Below are positions 43,839-53,133 of a stretch of 64,000 bases of DNA, piece by piece. The stretch is taken from contig JALFZJ010000020.1 in NCBI GenBank assembly GCA_022783665.1, forward strand, positions 1 through 64,000, in the 5' to 3' direction. The stretch comes from Arcanobacterium sp. GTDB lineage: Bacteria > Actinomycetota > Actinomycetes > Actinomycetales > Actinomycetaceae. Under the pieces are notes generated by a model. The model ran no database searches. It was not told the DNA's origin and saw only the letters and a program-made list of their open reading frames with translations. How positions within the stretch are numbered: the stretch's first letter is position 1; each line of letters opens with the position of its first letter. Both the position numbers and the translations under genes were made by a program.

Positions 43839-45812
43839 ATGGCTCTAGATGGGGATAGCTCTGCTGAGCAGTTTACTTCAGCAGATGTGCTCGATGCTTT
43901 ACATGACGTGATAACTGATCTTGGCGGGCATGCACGTGTTGGTCAAGACGCAATGGCCACAGAGGTGTATGAGGCTCTTCTCGATGGTGGTCATCTTATG
44001 GTGCAGGCGGGAACTGGTACCGGCAAGTCACTCGGCTATCTTGTGCCGGCGTTGCTCTGGGCCGATGCGAACAATACGCGAGTGGTAATATCGACTGCCA
44101 CACTGGCGCTACAACGCCAGATTATGACCCATGATGCGCCTTTGGTACTTCAGTACTTTAAGCGGCGAGGTAAAATTCCGCCGCGTATCGCCTTGCTCAA
44201 GGGGTGGAATAACTATGTCTGCCTGCGCAAGGCCAGCGGTGGCTATCCAGACGACGGTGCCTTGCTTTCCCGAGCTGAAGGGGAGTACGGTGCCACAGCC
44301 ACAGGGGAGCAGGTAACGCGGGCACGTGACTGGGCCATGAGCACCGACACTGGGGATCGTGACGATCTCGTGCCGGGCGTAAGTGAACGCGCATGGGCGC
44401 AAATATCGATCCCGAAAAGCGAGTGTATCGGCCAATCTTGCCCTTTGCGTGACGCGTGCTTCCCGAGGCTTGCTCGAATTGAAGCCGAAAAAGCGAGCGT
44501 CGTCGTCACTAATCATGCGATGCTGGGTGTAGCGACGACGGGAGCGCAAGTACTTCCTGATGCTGATGCGTTCATTGTGGACGAAGCTCATGACCTAGAC
44601 TCGCGGGTGACTTCACAGCTCACGCAAACGCTAATGCATACAGAGATTAAGCGTGTTGCGCGTATGCTTCGGCGCAACGGGCTCGACGATCTCGAACTTG
44701 AGATCTGCGCCGATAACCTCGATACAGAAATGGGTTTCCTCCCTGAAGGGCGAATCACGGAGCTCCCAGAAGGATTGAGTGGCGTCGTCTTGCAGCTTCT
44801 TGGGCAACTACAAAATGCCAGCGAAGAGCTATCGAGTTGGAGCGTCAAAGGAGAGGAACAATCAGCAGCGAAGCAAATCCTTCGGTCACGCATGATGGAG
44901 ATGATGACTTTCTGCACCGATATCCTCGGTGATGGGCTCGCCACGAAACGATCAGTGGCATGGAAGTCTCTATGGGGTGATGACACTCCTATACTCAACC
45001 TTGCCCCGATGAATATTGCCTGGAATTTGGCGCATACGTTGTTTTCCGAACATGCCGCTGTGCTGACGTCAGCTACCTTGAAGCTCGGAGGTAGTTTCGA
45101 TGCAATCGCCAGACGCGTGGGATTTACACTCGACGACGTCGGACACTGGCACGGGCTTGACGTGGGCACCCCCTTCGATACGGTGAACCAGGGAGTTCTC
45201 TATGTGGCGAAACACCTGCCCGTGCCAGGGCGCGAGGGCTATGGCGAGGAACATCTGAAAGAACTTACGGAGCTCATTCGCGCTTCACGCGGTGGAGCTC
45301 TGGCACTGTTTACTTCTCGTGCCGCTGCACAGCGCGCATCGGAATATGTGCGCCATGAATTGCCGTACGAGATTCTCCTTCAGGGTGAGGATCAGCTTCC
45401 AACACTCGTAGAGCGATTCCGTGATTCGGATTCAGCGTGTCTGTTTGGCACATATTCTCTATGGCAAGGAGTGGATGTGCCAGGAAGGACGAACCGACTC
45501 GTCGTCATCGATCGGATTCCTTTTCCCCGCCCAGACGATCCGCTTACTCAAGCGCGTACGGAAGTTGCACAAGAGCATCACCACAATGGTTTCATGAACG
45601 TTTCGGCTACCCATGCCGCCTTGCTGCTTGCCCAAGGAGCAGGGCGCTTGCTTCGCACACACGAAGATAAGGGGGTGGTGGCGATCCTCGATTCGCGAAT
45701 TGCCACCCGATCATACAGCCGGTTCTTACTCGATTCGCTTCCGCCTATGTGGGCCACAACGAGGCAAGATGTTGTGTTAGGAGTCCTTCAGCGCCTCAGC
45801 TCGAAAGGCTAA
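43839..45812 (+). CDS. dinG: DinG-family ATP-dependent DNA helicase
   Basis: VQAGTGTGKSLGYLVPAL...FIVDEAHDLDSR...LFGTYSLWQGVDVPG...QGAGRLLRT. Confidence 0.93.
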   Translation: MALDGDSSAEQFTSADVLDALHDVITDLGGHARVGQDAMATEVYEALLDGGHLMVQAGTGTGKSLGYLVPALLWADANNTRVVISTATLALQRQIMTHDAPLVLQYFKRRGKIPPRIALLKGWNNYVCLRKASGGYPDDGALLSRAEGEYGATATGEQVTRARDWAMSTDTGDRDDLVPGVSERAWAQISIPKSECIGQSCPLRDACFPRLARIEAEKASVVVTNHAMLGVATTGAQVLPDADAFIVDEAHDLDSRVTSQLTQTLMHTEIKRVARMLRRNGLDDLELEICADNLDTEMGFLPEGRITELPEGLSGVVLQLLGQLQNASEELSSWSVKGEEQSAAKQILRSRMMEMMTFCTDILGDGLATKRSVAWKSLWGDDTPILNLAPMNIAWNLAHTLFSEHAAVLTSATLKLGGSFDAIARRVGFTLDDVGHWHGLDVGTPFDTVNQGVLYVAKHLPVPGREGYGEEHLKELTELIRASRGGALALFTSRAAAQRASEYVRHELPYEILLQGEDQLPTLVERFRDSDSACLFGTYSLWQGVDVPGRTNRLVVIDRIPFPRPDDPLTQARTEVAQEHHHNGFMNVSATHAALLLAQGAGRLLRTHEDKGVVAILDSRIATRSYSRFLLDSLPPMWATTRQDVVLGVLQRLSSKG

Positions 45813-45829
45813 CCGTGTGAGTCTATGTG

Positions 45830-46642
45830 TTACAGCGAGCGGATTACTGATACGACTTTGCCGAGGATAGTTGCTTCGTCGCCGGGGATTGGATCAAAGG
45901 CAGGATTGCGCGGAAGGAGCCACACGTGGCCGTCTTTATGGCTCAGGACTTTAACGGTCGCCTCGCCGTCTATCATTGCGGCCACAATTTCGCCATTTTC
46001 TGCCGTGTTTTGTTGGCGGATGACGACGTGGTCACCGTCGCAAATAGCGGCGTCTATCATGGACTCACCTCGCACCCGCAACATAAACACCTCGCCGTGG
46101 CCGGTGATTGATCGAGGGAGAGGGAAGACATCTTCGACGTCTTCCTCAGCGAGTATTGGTGTGCCTGCTGCAATTTGCCCAACGAGCGGAACATTTACCA
46201 TTGAGGATGATTCCGCCTCAAGATGAGAATGCTCTGGATCGTGGGAGATAGGTAGTGTAGCGAGACCGGACAGGTGTGGTGCTGCGTCGTTGACTGCACG
46301 TAGATCCGTACCAACGGTGCTGGTAGGGGAGGGCTCGCCATGAGTCGAGGCGAGCGCAGCAGAAGAATCGTGCGCCCGCAGCGTACCTGTTTCGAGATCG
46401 ATGCGTGAACCGAGAGTCGTGATTTCTATTGTGCGTGAGCGGCCAGGGTCGCGCACAATGAGATCGAGATTCTCCAGGGCGTCGAGTTGGTATTTCACCG
46501 AACTAGGCGATGCGAGGCCTACGCGTTCAGCGAGTTCGCGAAAGGTAGGAGGGAAACCCTTCTCATCTACAGCGGCGCGAATAGCAGCGAAGATCTTCAG
46601 CTGGCGGTCTGAAAGACGCAGATTGGGCAGTGTATCTCGCAT
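45830..46642 (-). CDS. lexA: SOS repressor LexA
   Basis: Winged-HTH N-terminus (LSDRQLKIFAAIRAAVDEKGFPPTFRELAERVGLASPSSVKYQL), AAG cleavage site (GQIAAGTPI), catalytic GESM and ATVKVL Lys. Confidence 0.97.
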   Translation of the reverse strand: MRDTLPNLRLSDRQLKIFAAIRAAVDEKGFPPTFRELAERVGLASPSSVKYQLDALENLDLIVRDPGRSRTIEITTLGSRIDLETGTLRAHDSSAALASTHGEPSPTSTVGTDLRAVNDAAPHLSGLATLPISHDPEHSHLEAESSSMVNVPLVGQIAAGTPILAEEDVEDVFPLPRSITGHGEVFMLRVRGESMIDAAICDGDHVVIRQQNTAENGEIVAAMIDGEATVKVLSHKDGHVWLLPRNPAFDPIPGDEATILGKVVSVIRSL

Positions 46643-46829
46643 GGCTCATCCTTGCATTTATATCGGGCTCGTATATTTGCGACTCGTGTGCGATTCGTAT
46701 GTATGTATGAGATTTGTATGTACGTGACCCACGCGGATGGATGCAGGGGCAAAACGTCAAAAAATTTCTACCCCACCCACGCGCTGTAATGGTTTCATCA
46801 GTGATTCTAGCGCATCGCCCCTAGGTCAC

Positions 46830-46910
46830 TCAAACATTTGTTCGGTCGAGTCGAACAGATGTTCTAGACATTCCTTGCGAATCGCTGTATTGTGTAGAAC
46901 AGATGTTCGA
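46830..46910. promoter_or_regulatory. Three SOS (LexA) boxes in the lexA / ORF46928 divergent region
   Basis: TCAAACATTTGTTCGG (46830-46845), TCGAACAGATGTTCTA (46851-46866), TAGAACAGATGTTCGA (46895-46910). Confidence 0.88.
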
Positions 46911-46927
46911 AAAGGTTGAGGTGAAAC

Positions 46928-47587
46928 ATGGCTACTTCTTTCGCAAATTGTGCGTATTCTCTGCCTCGCAGTGCTGTATCTGTGCAAAACGTTCAACAGC
47001 AAGGTGGCATGCAGCCTCCTGTGGAGGTGCGTGATTCTCTGAGGCTGGTATCGCCGGACGAGACTGGGTTGGAGGCCGCTGTAGCTGGCGAGGAAGCTGG
47101 TGGCGAGGAGGTTGCTCGCGTAACGGGCAAACGCAGTTCTCCGGTGGCTCTCCACGTCGTAGGAGGTGCCGTTGGAGGGAGTGCAGCCGCGCGTGATCGA
47201 AACGTTGGCGCGGAATCGTTGCGTGAGTTCGGCGGAGCGAAAGAGCGTCGCGGTACGATGAGACGCAAAGACGTGGTGCGCCCGGATCGCCCTCGTATTC
47301 GTTCAGGTGCTGCATTGTTTTCTGTGCAGACACCTGTGTCTGCCCCCGAGGTTGTAGAGTTTAGCCATTATGCAGGCACGTGGCGCATTGACGCGTCAGC
47401 GCCGGATCGGGCAATCAATCACGCTCGTAGATCCGCTCAGCATACGCCGCCTGTAGCGACTCCCGGATCATTGCTTACGGGAGTTGGCGGTGCGGCTATT
47501 GGTACATTTATCGTGAAGAGTCTTGCAGCAATGTTCCTTATGGCGAGCACGTTCTTTGCAGGAATTGCACTCGTCGCGGCACTGTGA
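46928..47587 (+). CDS. Putative SOS-induced membrane protein in the DivS/ChiZ position (candidate cell-division inhibitor)
   Basis: 219 aa, hydrophilic N-terminus and a single C-terminal hydrophobic segment (IGTFIVKSLAAMFLMASTFFAGIALVAAL); preceded by gaggtg RBS and SOS boxes; located lexA<- ->orf->nrdR. Confidence 0.6.
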   Translation: MATSFANCAYSLPRSAVSVQNVQQQGGMQPPVEVRDSLRLVSPDETGLEAAVAGEEAGGEEVARVTGKRSSPVALHVVGGAVGGSAAARDRNVGAESLREFGGAKERRGTMRRKDVVRPDRPRIRSGAALFSVQTPVSAPEVVEFSHYAGTWRIDASAPDRAINHARRSAQHTPPVATPGSLLTGVGGAAIGTFIVKSLAAMFLMASTFFAGIALVAAL

Positions 47588-47676
47588 TTCGAGGCGCACT
47601 GCAATACAAGCGGCGATAGAAATAGTCAATGTGCTGCATGAGGTGAAGTATCTCCGTCGCGAGTATACTTCGCAGT

Positions 47677-48174
47677 ATGCATTGCCCATTTTGTAGACAT
47701 CCGGATTCACGCGTCATCGATACGCGAACCTCAGATGATGGAAACGTTATTCGCAGGCGACGCGAATGCCCACAGTGTAAACGCCGGTTTACAACGACGG
47801 AGACTGCATCGCTCACGGTGGTGAAACGTTCTGGAGCCACTGAGCAATTCAGCCGAGACAAGATCATTTCCGGTGTAGGAAAAGCCTGCCAGGGGCGTCC
47901 AGTGTCAGAAGATCAGCTGGCTGTGCTCGCGCAGCAGGTTGAGGAAAACATTCGCTCACGTGGAGTATCGCAGATTGAAGCTCACGAAATTGGCCTCGAG
48001 ATTCTCGATCCTCTCCGAGAGCTTGACGAAATAGCTTATTTGCGGTTCGCTTCGGTGTATTCGAATTTTGATACTCTTGAGGATTTTGAGCGTGCAATAG
48101 AGGCCTTGCGTCGCGATCACCCGTATCATCAATGTGCCGATCGTGACGTTGTTGAGCGCGGCGCGCTTGGCTGA
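47677..48174 (+). CDS. nrdR: Transcriptional repressor NrdR
   Basis: [42 protein letters not shown] zinc ribbon plus ATP-cone. Confidence 0.97.
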   Translation: MHCPFCRHPDSRVIDTRTSDDGNVIRRRRECPQCKRRFTTTETASLTVVKRSGATEQFSRDKIISGVGKACQGRPVSEDQLAVLAQQVEENIRSRGVSQIEAHEIGLEILDPLRELDEIAYLRFASVYSNFDTLEDFERAIEALRRDHPYHQCADRDVVERGALG

Positions 48175-48200
48175 CGAGCGCGCCGCTGGTATCTCTTTTT
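48158..48200. terminator. Terminator at the convergent nrdR/serA junction
   Basis: 10-bp perfect inverted repeat gcggcgcgct/agcgcgccgc (48158-48167 / 48177-48186), followed by tatctcttttt. Confidence 0.75.
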
Positions 48201-48203
48201 GAG

Positions 48204-49418
48204 TTACGCGTTCGGGCGGTCAAGCACGCGCAGGCGGATATGGGCCTCCGAAGCGCGCAGCTCGTCGAGGGTTTGCGGCGGAATTTCTGAGGAAAGATCC
48301 GTCACCATATACCCGTATTCACCCTCAGTGGCGAGCGACTGATAGGTAATATTGGCTCCTGCTTGGGCGAACAGATGATTCACGCGAGCGAGGGCACCGG
48401 GCGTATTGCGGTGAATCCAGCCGATACGGTGCAGCACGTCCGTGGAAGGAGCACCACCGAGATTCGGGATATTGACCGACATTTCGGTTTCACCCTTGCG
48501 CCAATAGTTCATCAGCTTATTCGATACGTAGTGCCCGATATCTTCTTGAGCCTCTAGAGTAGAACCGCCGACGTGGGGAGTCAGAATCACATTCGGTACG
48601 CTGCGAAGCACAGACGTGAACTCATCACCATTTTTCTTCGGCTCAGTAGGATAGACGTCAATCCCCGCACCAATAATTGACCCGTCGAGCAGCTTTTCTC
48701 GCAGTGCGTCAAGGTCAGCCACCTGCCCACGCGCAAGGTTAATGAACACCGAGCCTTTCTTCATCTTGTTGAACATATCGCGTGAAAAGAAGCCCTTATT
48801 CGCCGGGCGCCCGTCGATATGCAAAGAGACGACGTCTGATACCGCAAGAAGCTCATCAAGGGATTTCGCGCGTTGGGCGTTGCCAATAGCGAGCTTCTCT
48901 GCCACATCATAGAAGATCACCGTCATCCCAAGAGCCTCGGCGACTACTGAGAGCTGTGAACCGATTGAACCGTATCCGATGATTCCGAGCGTTTTACCGC
49001 GTACCTCGCGTGACCCTGCTGCGGACTTTTGCCAGTCGCCGCGCTGGAGACGCGCATTATGCTCAGGCAGGTGGCGATACAGAGAAATGAGTTCCGCAAT
49101 CACCATCTCAACCACAGATCGGGTATTTGAGTATGGCGCATTGAAGACGGGTATTCCGCGTTTGGCTGCAGCATCAAGATCAATTTGGTTAGTGCCGATG
49201 CTGAAGGTGCCAATGAGCTGGAGCTGTGGAGAGTTCTCCATCACGCGCTCGGTGAGGTTCGTCTTTGATCGGATACCCACCATATCGAAGCCCTGCAAAG
49301 CCTCAATGAGATCATCTTCGTCGAGAGAGCCGGGCACGCGCACAACCTCCATACCGTAGCGGTTAAACGTTTCGTCAGCCGATGTGTGAGGATTCTCCAA
49401 CAACAGTATTTTGCTCAT
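48204..49418 (-). CDS. serA: D-3-phosphoglycerate dehydrogenase with ACT domain
   Basis: GTFSIGTNQIDLDAAAKRGIPVFNAPYSNTRSV...LGIIGYGSIGSQL...C-terminal ACT. The track ORF extends to 49454; the internal MSKILLLE start is likely. Confidence 0.92.
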   Translation of the reverse strand: MSKILLLENPHTSADETFNRYGMEVVRVPGSLDEDDLIEALQGFDMVGIRSKTNLTERVMENSPQLQLIGTFSIGTNQIDLDAAAKRGIPVFNAPYSNTRSVVEMVIAELISLYRHLPEHNARLQRGDWQKSAAGSREVRGKTLGIIGYGSIGSQLSVVAEALGMTVIFYDVAEKLAIGNAQRAKSLDELLAVSDVVSLHIDGRPANKGFFSRDMFNKMKKGSVFINLARGQVADLDALREKLLDGSIIGAGIDVYPTEPKKNGDEFTSVLRSVPNVILTPHVGGSTLEAQEDIGHYVSNKLMNYWRKGETEMSVNIPNLGGAPSTDVLHRIGWIHRNTPGALARVNHLFAQAGANITYQSLATEGEYGYMVTDLSSEIPPQTLDELRASEAHIRLRVLDRPNA

Positions 49419-49483
49419 AGCCTCATTCTCCGCTGCGCACGTGAGCAAAACCAAAAACGTTCACATTGTGAGGTGGATACCGG

Positions 49484-51853
49484 TCACATGGCGAACTCGG
49501 CAGCATCGTCAGGCTTTCCAATAACCGTTAGCGACTGTGTAGCACGAGTGAGTGCCACATATAAGTCACCAGCTGCCTGATCGAAAATGGCACGAGGGTC
49601 GACGACGATCACAGAGTCGTATTCGAGTCCTTTTGTGTCCTCAGGGCTGAGAAGCTGGAGTTGCGCATCGCCACGATCTCCTCGTGAAAACCTGCGGTTG
49701 GTAGAAGCGGCAACTCGAGCCATCGGAGCTTCAAGCGTATCGAGCAGTGGCACAGGTGCTATCACACCAATAATGCCGTTACCTTCACCATAGGCGGCAT
49801 CGAGTGAAGCTAGCTGCTCACTGACGGCGGAAAGGAGCGCATCTGAGAGATCCTCACCGCTCGTGAATTCTGCCGTCACAAACGAGTACGCGTCGCGCAC
49901 GTCGCGTGCTCCACGAATAGGATGCACCGGCGCGCCAAGCTTCTTCATCACCTCAACAGCCTTCGTTAGTACACTGCTTGGTGTTCGATAGGATACTGTG
50001 AGTTCTTCGACTCGCGCGTTGGATGCGAGTGGGCCGAGAAAACTGCGCCAATCGCCGTCTAAGGAACCGAAGCGGCGCTGATCTAAATCCCCAACGATCG
50101 TCATCGAACGTGACGGATTGCGCCGCAACACCATGCGCCATTCCATAGGGCTCAGCTCTTGAGCCTCATCAATGACGACGTGCCCATACGTCCACAGCCG
50201 GTCAGCTCGTGCGCGTTCGGCAAGAGTTTCTGCGCTCGTGGCATCGCTTACCTGACGCACAAGATCATCGCTGCGCACAATCCCACCGCCGAGGTTCATT
50301 GATGCCATAGTGCTTGCAACGTAATGCTCTATCTCCTCGCGCTCTTGCCTGTTATGGAGAGCTTCTTGGCGTTCGGCCTCGCTCATCAACGGCCCGAGGT
50401 GATCAAGTATTTCATCAATGATCGGTATATCACTGGGGGTGATCGGTGCGGTGCGTGGCCGGCTGAGGCGGGCGCGTTCTTCCGGTGACAGCTCGGGCGC
50501 GACTTGAGCGAAAAGATCTGGATGAGAAAACACATGCGCAAGCAGCCATGATGCGCTTGCCGGCAGCCAGTAACGGTTCACATCGCGTCGTACGTCCGGA
50601 TCGGAAGCCACGTCGGCCACTATCCATGGGGATGAGTCAATATCGGTGTTTTGCTCAGCTGCTACGCGCTGAGCAAGCAAACGCACAAGGTATCTGGCAT
50701 ATGTCTCGCGTGCTTCGTTATGGGTCTTTTCGCTCTTTCGTGCGCGATTTTGCGCTTGGATCACGTCGCCACGGGTAAGGCTTACTTTCACTCCGTTGAT
50801 TCTGAACGAGTGCGATTGTGTGGGTTTGCGCTCAAGAGAGGTCGTCACGGCACGGCGGGCAATATCCACCCACACCGTGTGGCCCTTGATCTCACGCACC
50901 TCGGCGTCGTCACTTCCGGAGGGCTCAACTCCAGGCACTAGACGATCGATCGTCGAAAAGACGACGTCCGACTCGCCAAGCGACGGCAACACCTGATCGA
51001 TGTATCGTAAGAACGCGTTGGACGGCCCGATCACGAGAACGCCCGAGCGTTCGAGGCGCTCGCGATAGGTGTAGAGCAGATACGCTGCTCGATGCAGGGC
51101 CACTGCAGTCTTTCCCGTACCTGGCCCACCTTGTACGACGAGTACTCCCTTATCGGATGCTCTGATAATGCGATCTTGTTCCGATTGGATCGTTGCCACG
51201 ATATCGCCCATCTTGCCGTCGCGCGCTGCACTGATGGCAGCCATCAGTGCGCCTTCGCCGGTGAGGTTCAGGTCGTTCGCGTCGTCGGCGCGGCTTAAGA
51301 GTTCGTCTTCGACGCTCATCACCTTACGAAAGCGGGTTTGTATATGACGGCGGCGCACAACATTTCCTGGATGTGCGGCGGTCGCTTGGTAGAACGGCTC
51401 CGATTGGGGTGCGCGCCAGTCGGTGAGCAAAATGTTTTGATCTGAATCGCGCAGGGTGATTCTGCCGATATGTACGGTTGAGGTGGTATCACTACCTGCT
51501 GAACCACTCACTAGGGTAGATTCTTGGGAGTTAGGGGAGTGGGGAAAGCGTAGATCGAGGCGGCCGAGCACGAGGCGATCTTCAACATTTCTTAGCCGAA
51601 GGAGGGTGTCTTCATAATGGCTGGCGAACGAATCTCGCTCAGATCGTGCGCCGGGAGTGCCTTGAGCGCCACGTGAGCGTACGTCCGTCAATAGTTTGGT
51701 ATATTCCTCACGTTCCGAGTCGAGAGCACTGTATGCTGAATCCACAAAGCGTTGTTCTTGAGCGATGGATTGTGTGCGCGAGTTACCGGCGGCGTGTTGT
51801 GCCGAATCGGGCGGCGGTGCCGGTACCGTACTATCTGCATCGCGATGTGTCAC
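49484..51853 (-). CDS. HelD/HelR-like UvrD-family ATPase
   Basis: QEQRFVDSAYSALDSEREEYTKLL..., IGRITLRDSDQNILLTDWRAPQSEPFYQATAAHPGNVVRRRHIQTRFRKVMSVEDELL, VVQGGPGTGKTAVALHRAAYLLYTYRERL, UvrD-type C-terminus. Confidence 0.88.
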   Translation of the reverse strand: MTHRDADSTVPAPPPDSAQHAAGNSRTQSIAQEQRFVDSAYSALDSEREEYTKLLTDVRSRGAQGTPGARSERDSFASHYEDTLLRLRNVEDRLVLGRLDLRFPHSPNSQESTLVSGSAGSDTTSTVHIGRITLRDSDQNILLTDWRAPQSEPFYQATAAHPGNVVRRRHIQTRFRKVMSVEDELLSRADDANDLNLTGEGALMAAISAARDGKMGDIVATIQSEQDRIIRASDKGVLVVQGGPGTGKTAVALHRAAYLLYTYRERLERSGVLVIGPSNAFLRYIDQVLPSLGESDVVFSTIDRLVPGVEPSGSDDAEVREIKGHTVWVDIARRAVTTSLERKPTQSHSFRINGVKVSLTRGDVIQAQNRARKSEKTHNEARETYARYLVRLLAQRVAAEQNTDIDSSPWIVADVASDPDVRRDVNRYWLPASASWLLAHVFSHPDLFAQVAPELSPEERARLSRPRTAPITPSDIPIIDEILDHLGPLMSEAERQEALHNRQEREEIEHYVASTMASMNLGGGIVRSDDLVRQVSDATSAETLAERARADRLWTYGHVVIDEAQELSPMEWRMVLRRNPSRSMTIVGDLDQRRFGSLDGDWRSFLGPLASNARVEELTVSYRTPSSVLTKAVEVMKKLGAPVHPIRGARDVRDAYSFVTAEFTSGEDLSDALLSAVSEQLASLDAAYGEGNGIIGVIAPVPLLDTLEAPMARVAASTNRRFSRGDRGDAQLQLLSPEDTKGLEYDSVIVVDPRAIFDQAAGDLYVALTRATQSLTVIGKPDDAAEFAM

Positions 51854-52063
51854 TAGGGCTCCTTCGAAAAACTGTCATACTATTATCCTCCATCACTGGT
51901 AGGAATGAGAACTGCTCAAGCCAGTGGTGAATACTCTGGGTGGGAATTTCGCGGGTTGCGTGCGGGATTAAAATGCCTGTTTTGGGCGCTAATCATATAT
52001 CTGCATAGTGCGGCGCATGAACTCAATTCGCTAGAATTGAGGCGAGCGGAAGGAGAGATATGA

Positions 52064-53110
52064 ATGTATGAGCTGCTTCGTTATGATCAGCCTCGTGATG
52101 GGCTGAAGGTGCCTTATCTGGTGCTCAACTTGCTCGATCCACTCGTCGATGCTGGCGACGTCATGCAGACCATCGACTCTACGATTTCCTCCCTTGATGG
52201 GGTAGAGCTTGCCAGTTTTGATTCTGATCCGCTCTATGACTATCGGGCGCAGCGCCCGGTTGTGGATTATGAAGACGGATCTATTGTAGATTTCACCTTG
52301 CCTCAGATGCGTCTGATGCTCTACACGGATGTTACTGGCAAGAATTTTCTCTACCTCTGCGGGCATGAACCTGATTTCAGGTGGTCAGCCGTTGCACGCG
52401 AAGTGCTCAACATTATCGACAAATTCGGTGTGGAGCATGTCATTTCCTATGCTGCGATGCCTGCTACTGTGCCGCATACGCGCCCGGCAGATATGCTTAT
52501 CCGCTCCACACGCCCCATTGATTCTGTAAGTCATGTGAAGGCTTCGATTACTCATTATGGGTCGCTTTCCGATTATGTGGAATATCTTGTACGAGATAAC
52601 GAAAAGACGGCGGTGGCAAATCTTCGAGTGCGTGTACCGTTCTATATGGCGCGCGGCCCGTTTCCTTTTGTATCGGGTGCTCTTGCGGCGTTGAAAATGA
52701 CGGCCTCGCTCGGCGGGCCAACCTTGCCGCTTGGCGATCTTGAGCAGATCGAAGATCGTCAACTTGCTCAAGGTGTTTAGATCGCTGCTCAAAGCCCTGA
52801 ATTTGCCGAACTAGTGCGCAAGCTAGAACGCGACTATGATATGCAGTCTACTGAGCTCGGCTTTGCGCGCACATCTGATGACGAGCTCAATATCCCGTCG
52901 TCAGATGAAATTGGACGTGCTGCAGAACTCTTCTTGGAGATGCAGGCCGAGAATCCGCTGCAGCGTGCCTTCGGGGATGGTTCACACGATGAGTCGCCGT
53001 TGGCGAGCAAAGATAAACTTCCTGGGGAGAAGGATTTCAATCTCGGCAGCGTGGCTCCAAGGCGACGCCGTGGACGGCATGCGCGGCCACGTGATGATGA
53101 GCGGCCGTGA
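52064..53110 (+). pseudogene. PAC2-family protein gene interrupted by an in-frame TAG (52778-52780)
   Basis: 52064-52780 encodes a PAC2-type domain. The same frame continues open to 53110 (52814-52064=750, divisible by 3) and resembles the usual C-terminal tail of the family (PEFAELVRKLERDYD...PSSDEIGRAAELFLEMQ). Confidence 0.75.
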
Positions 53111-53133
53111 TGAGCAGGATGGGGCGGTGAAGC

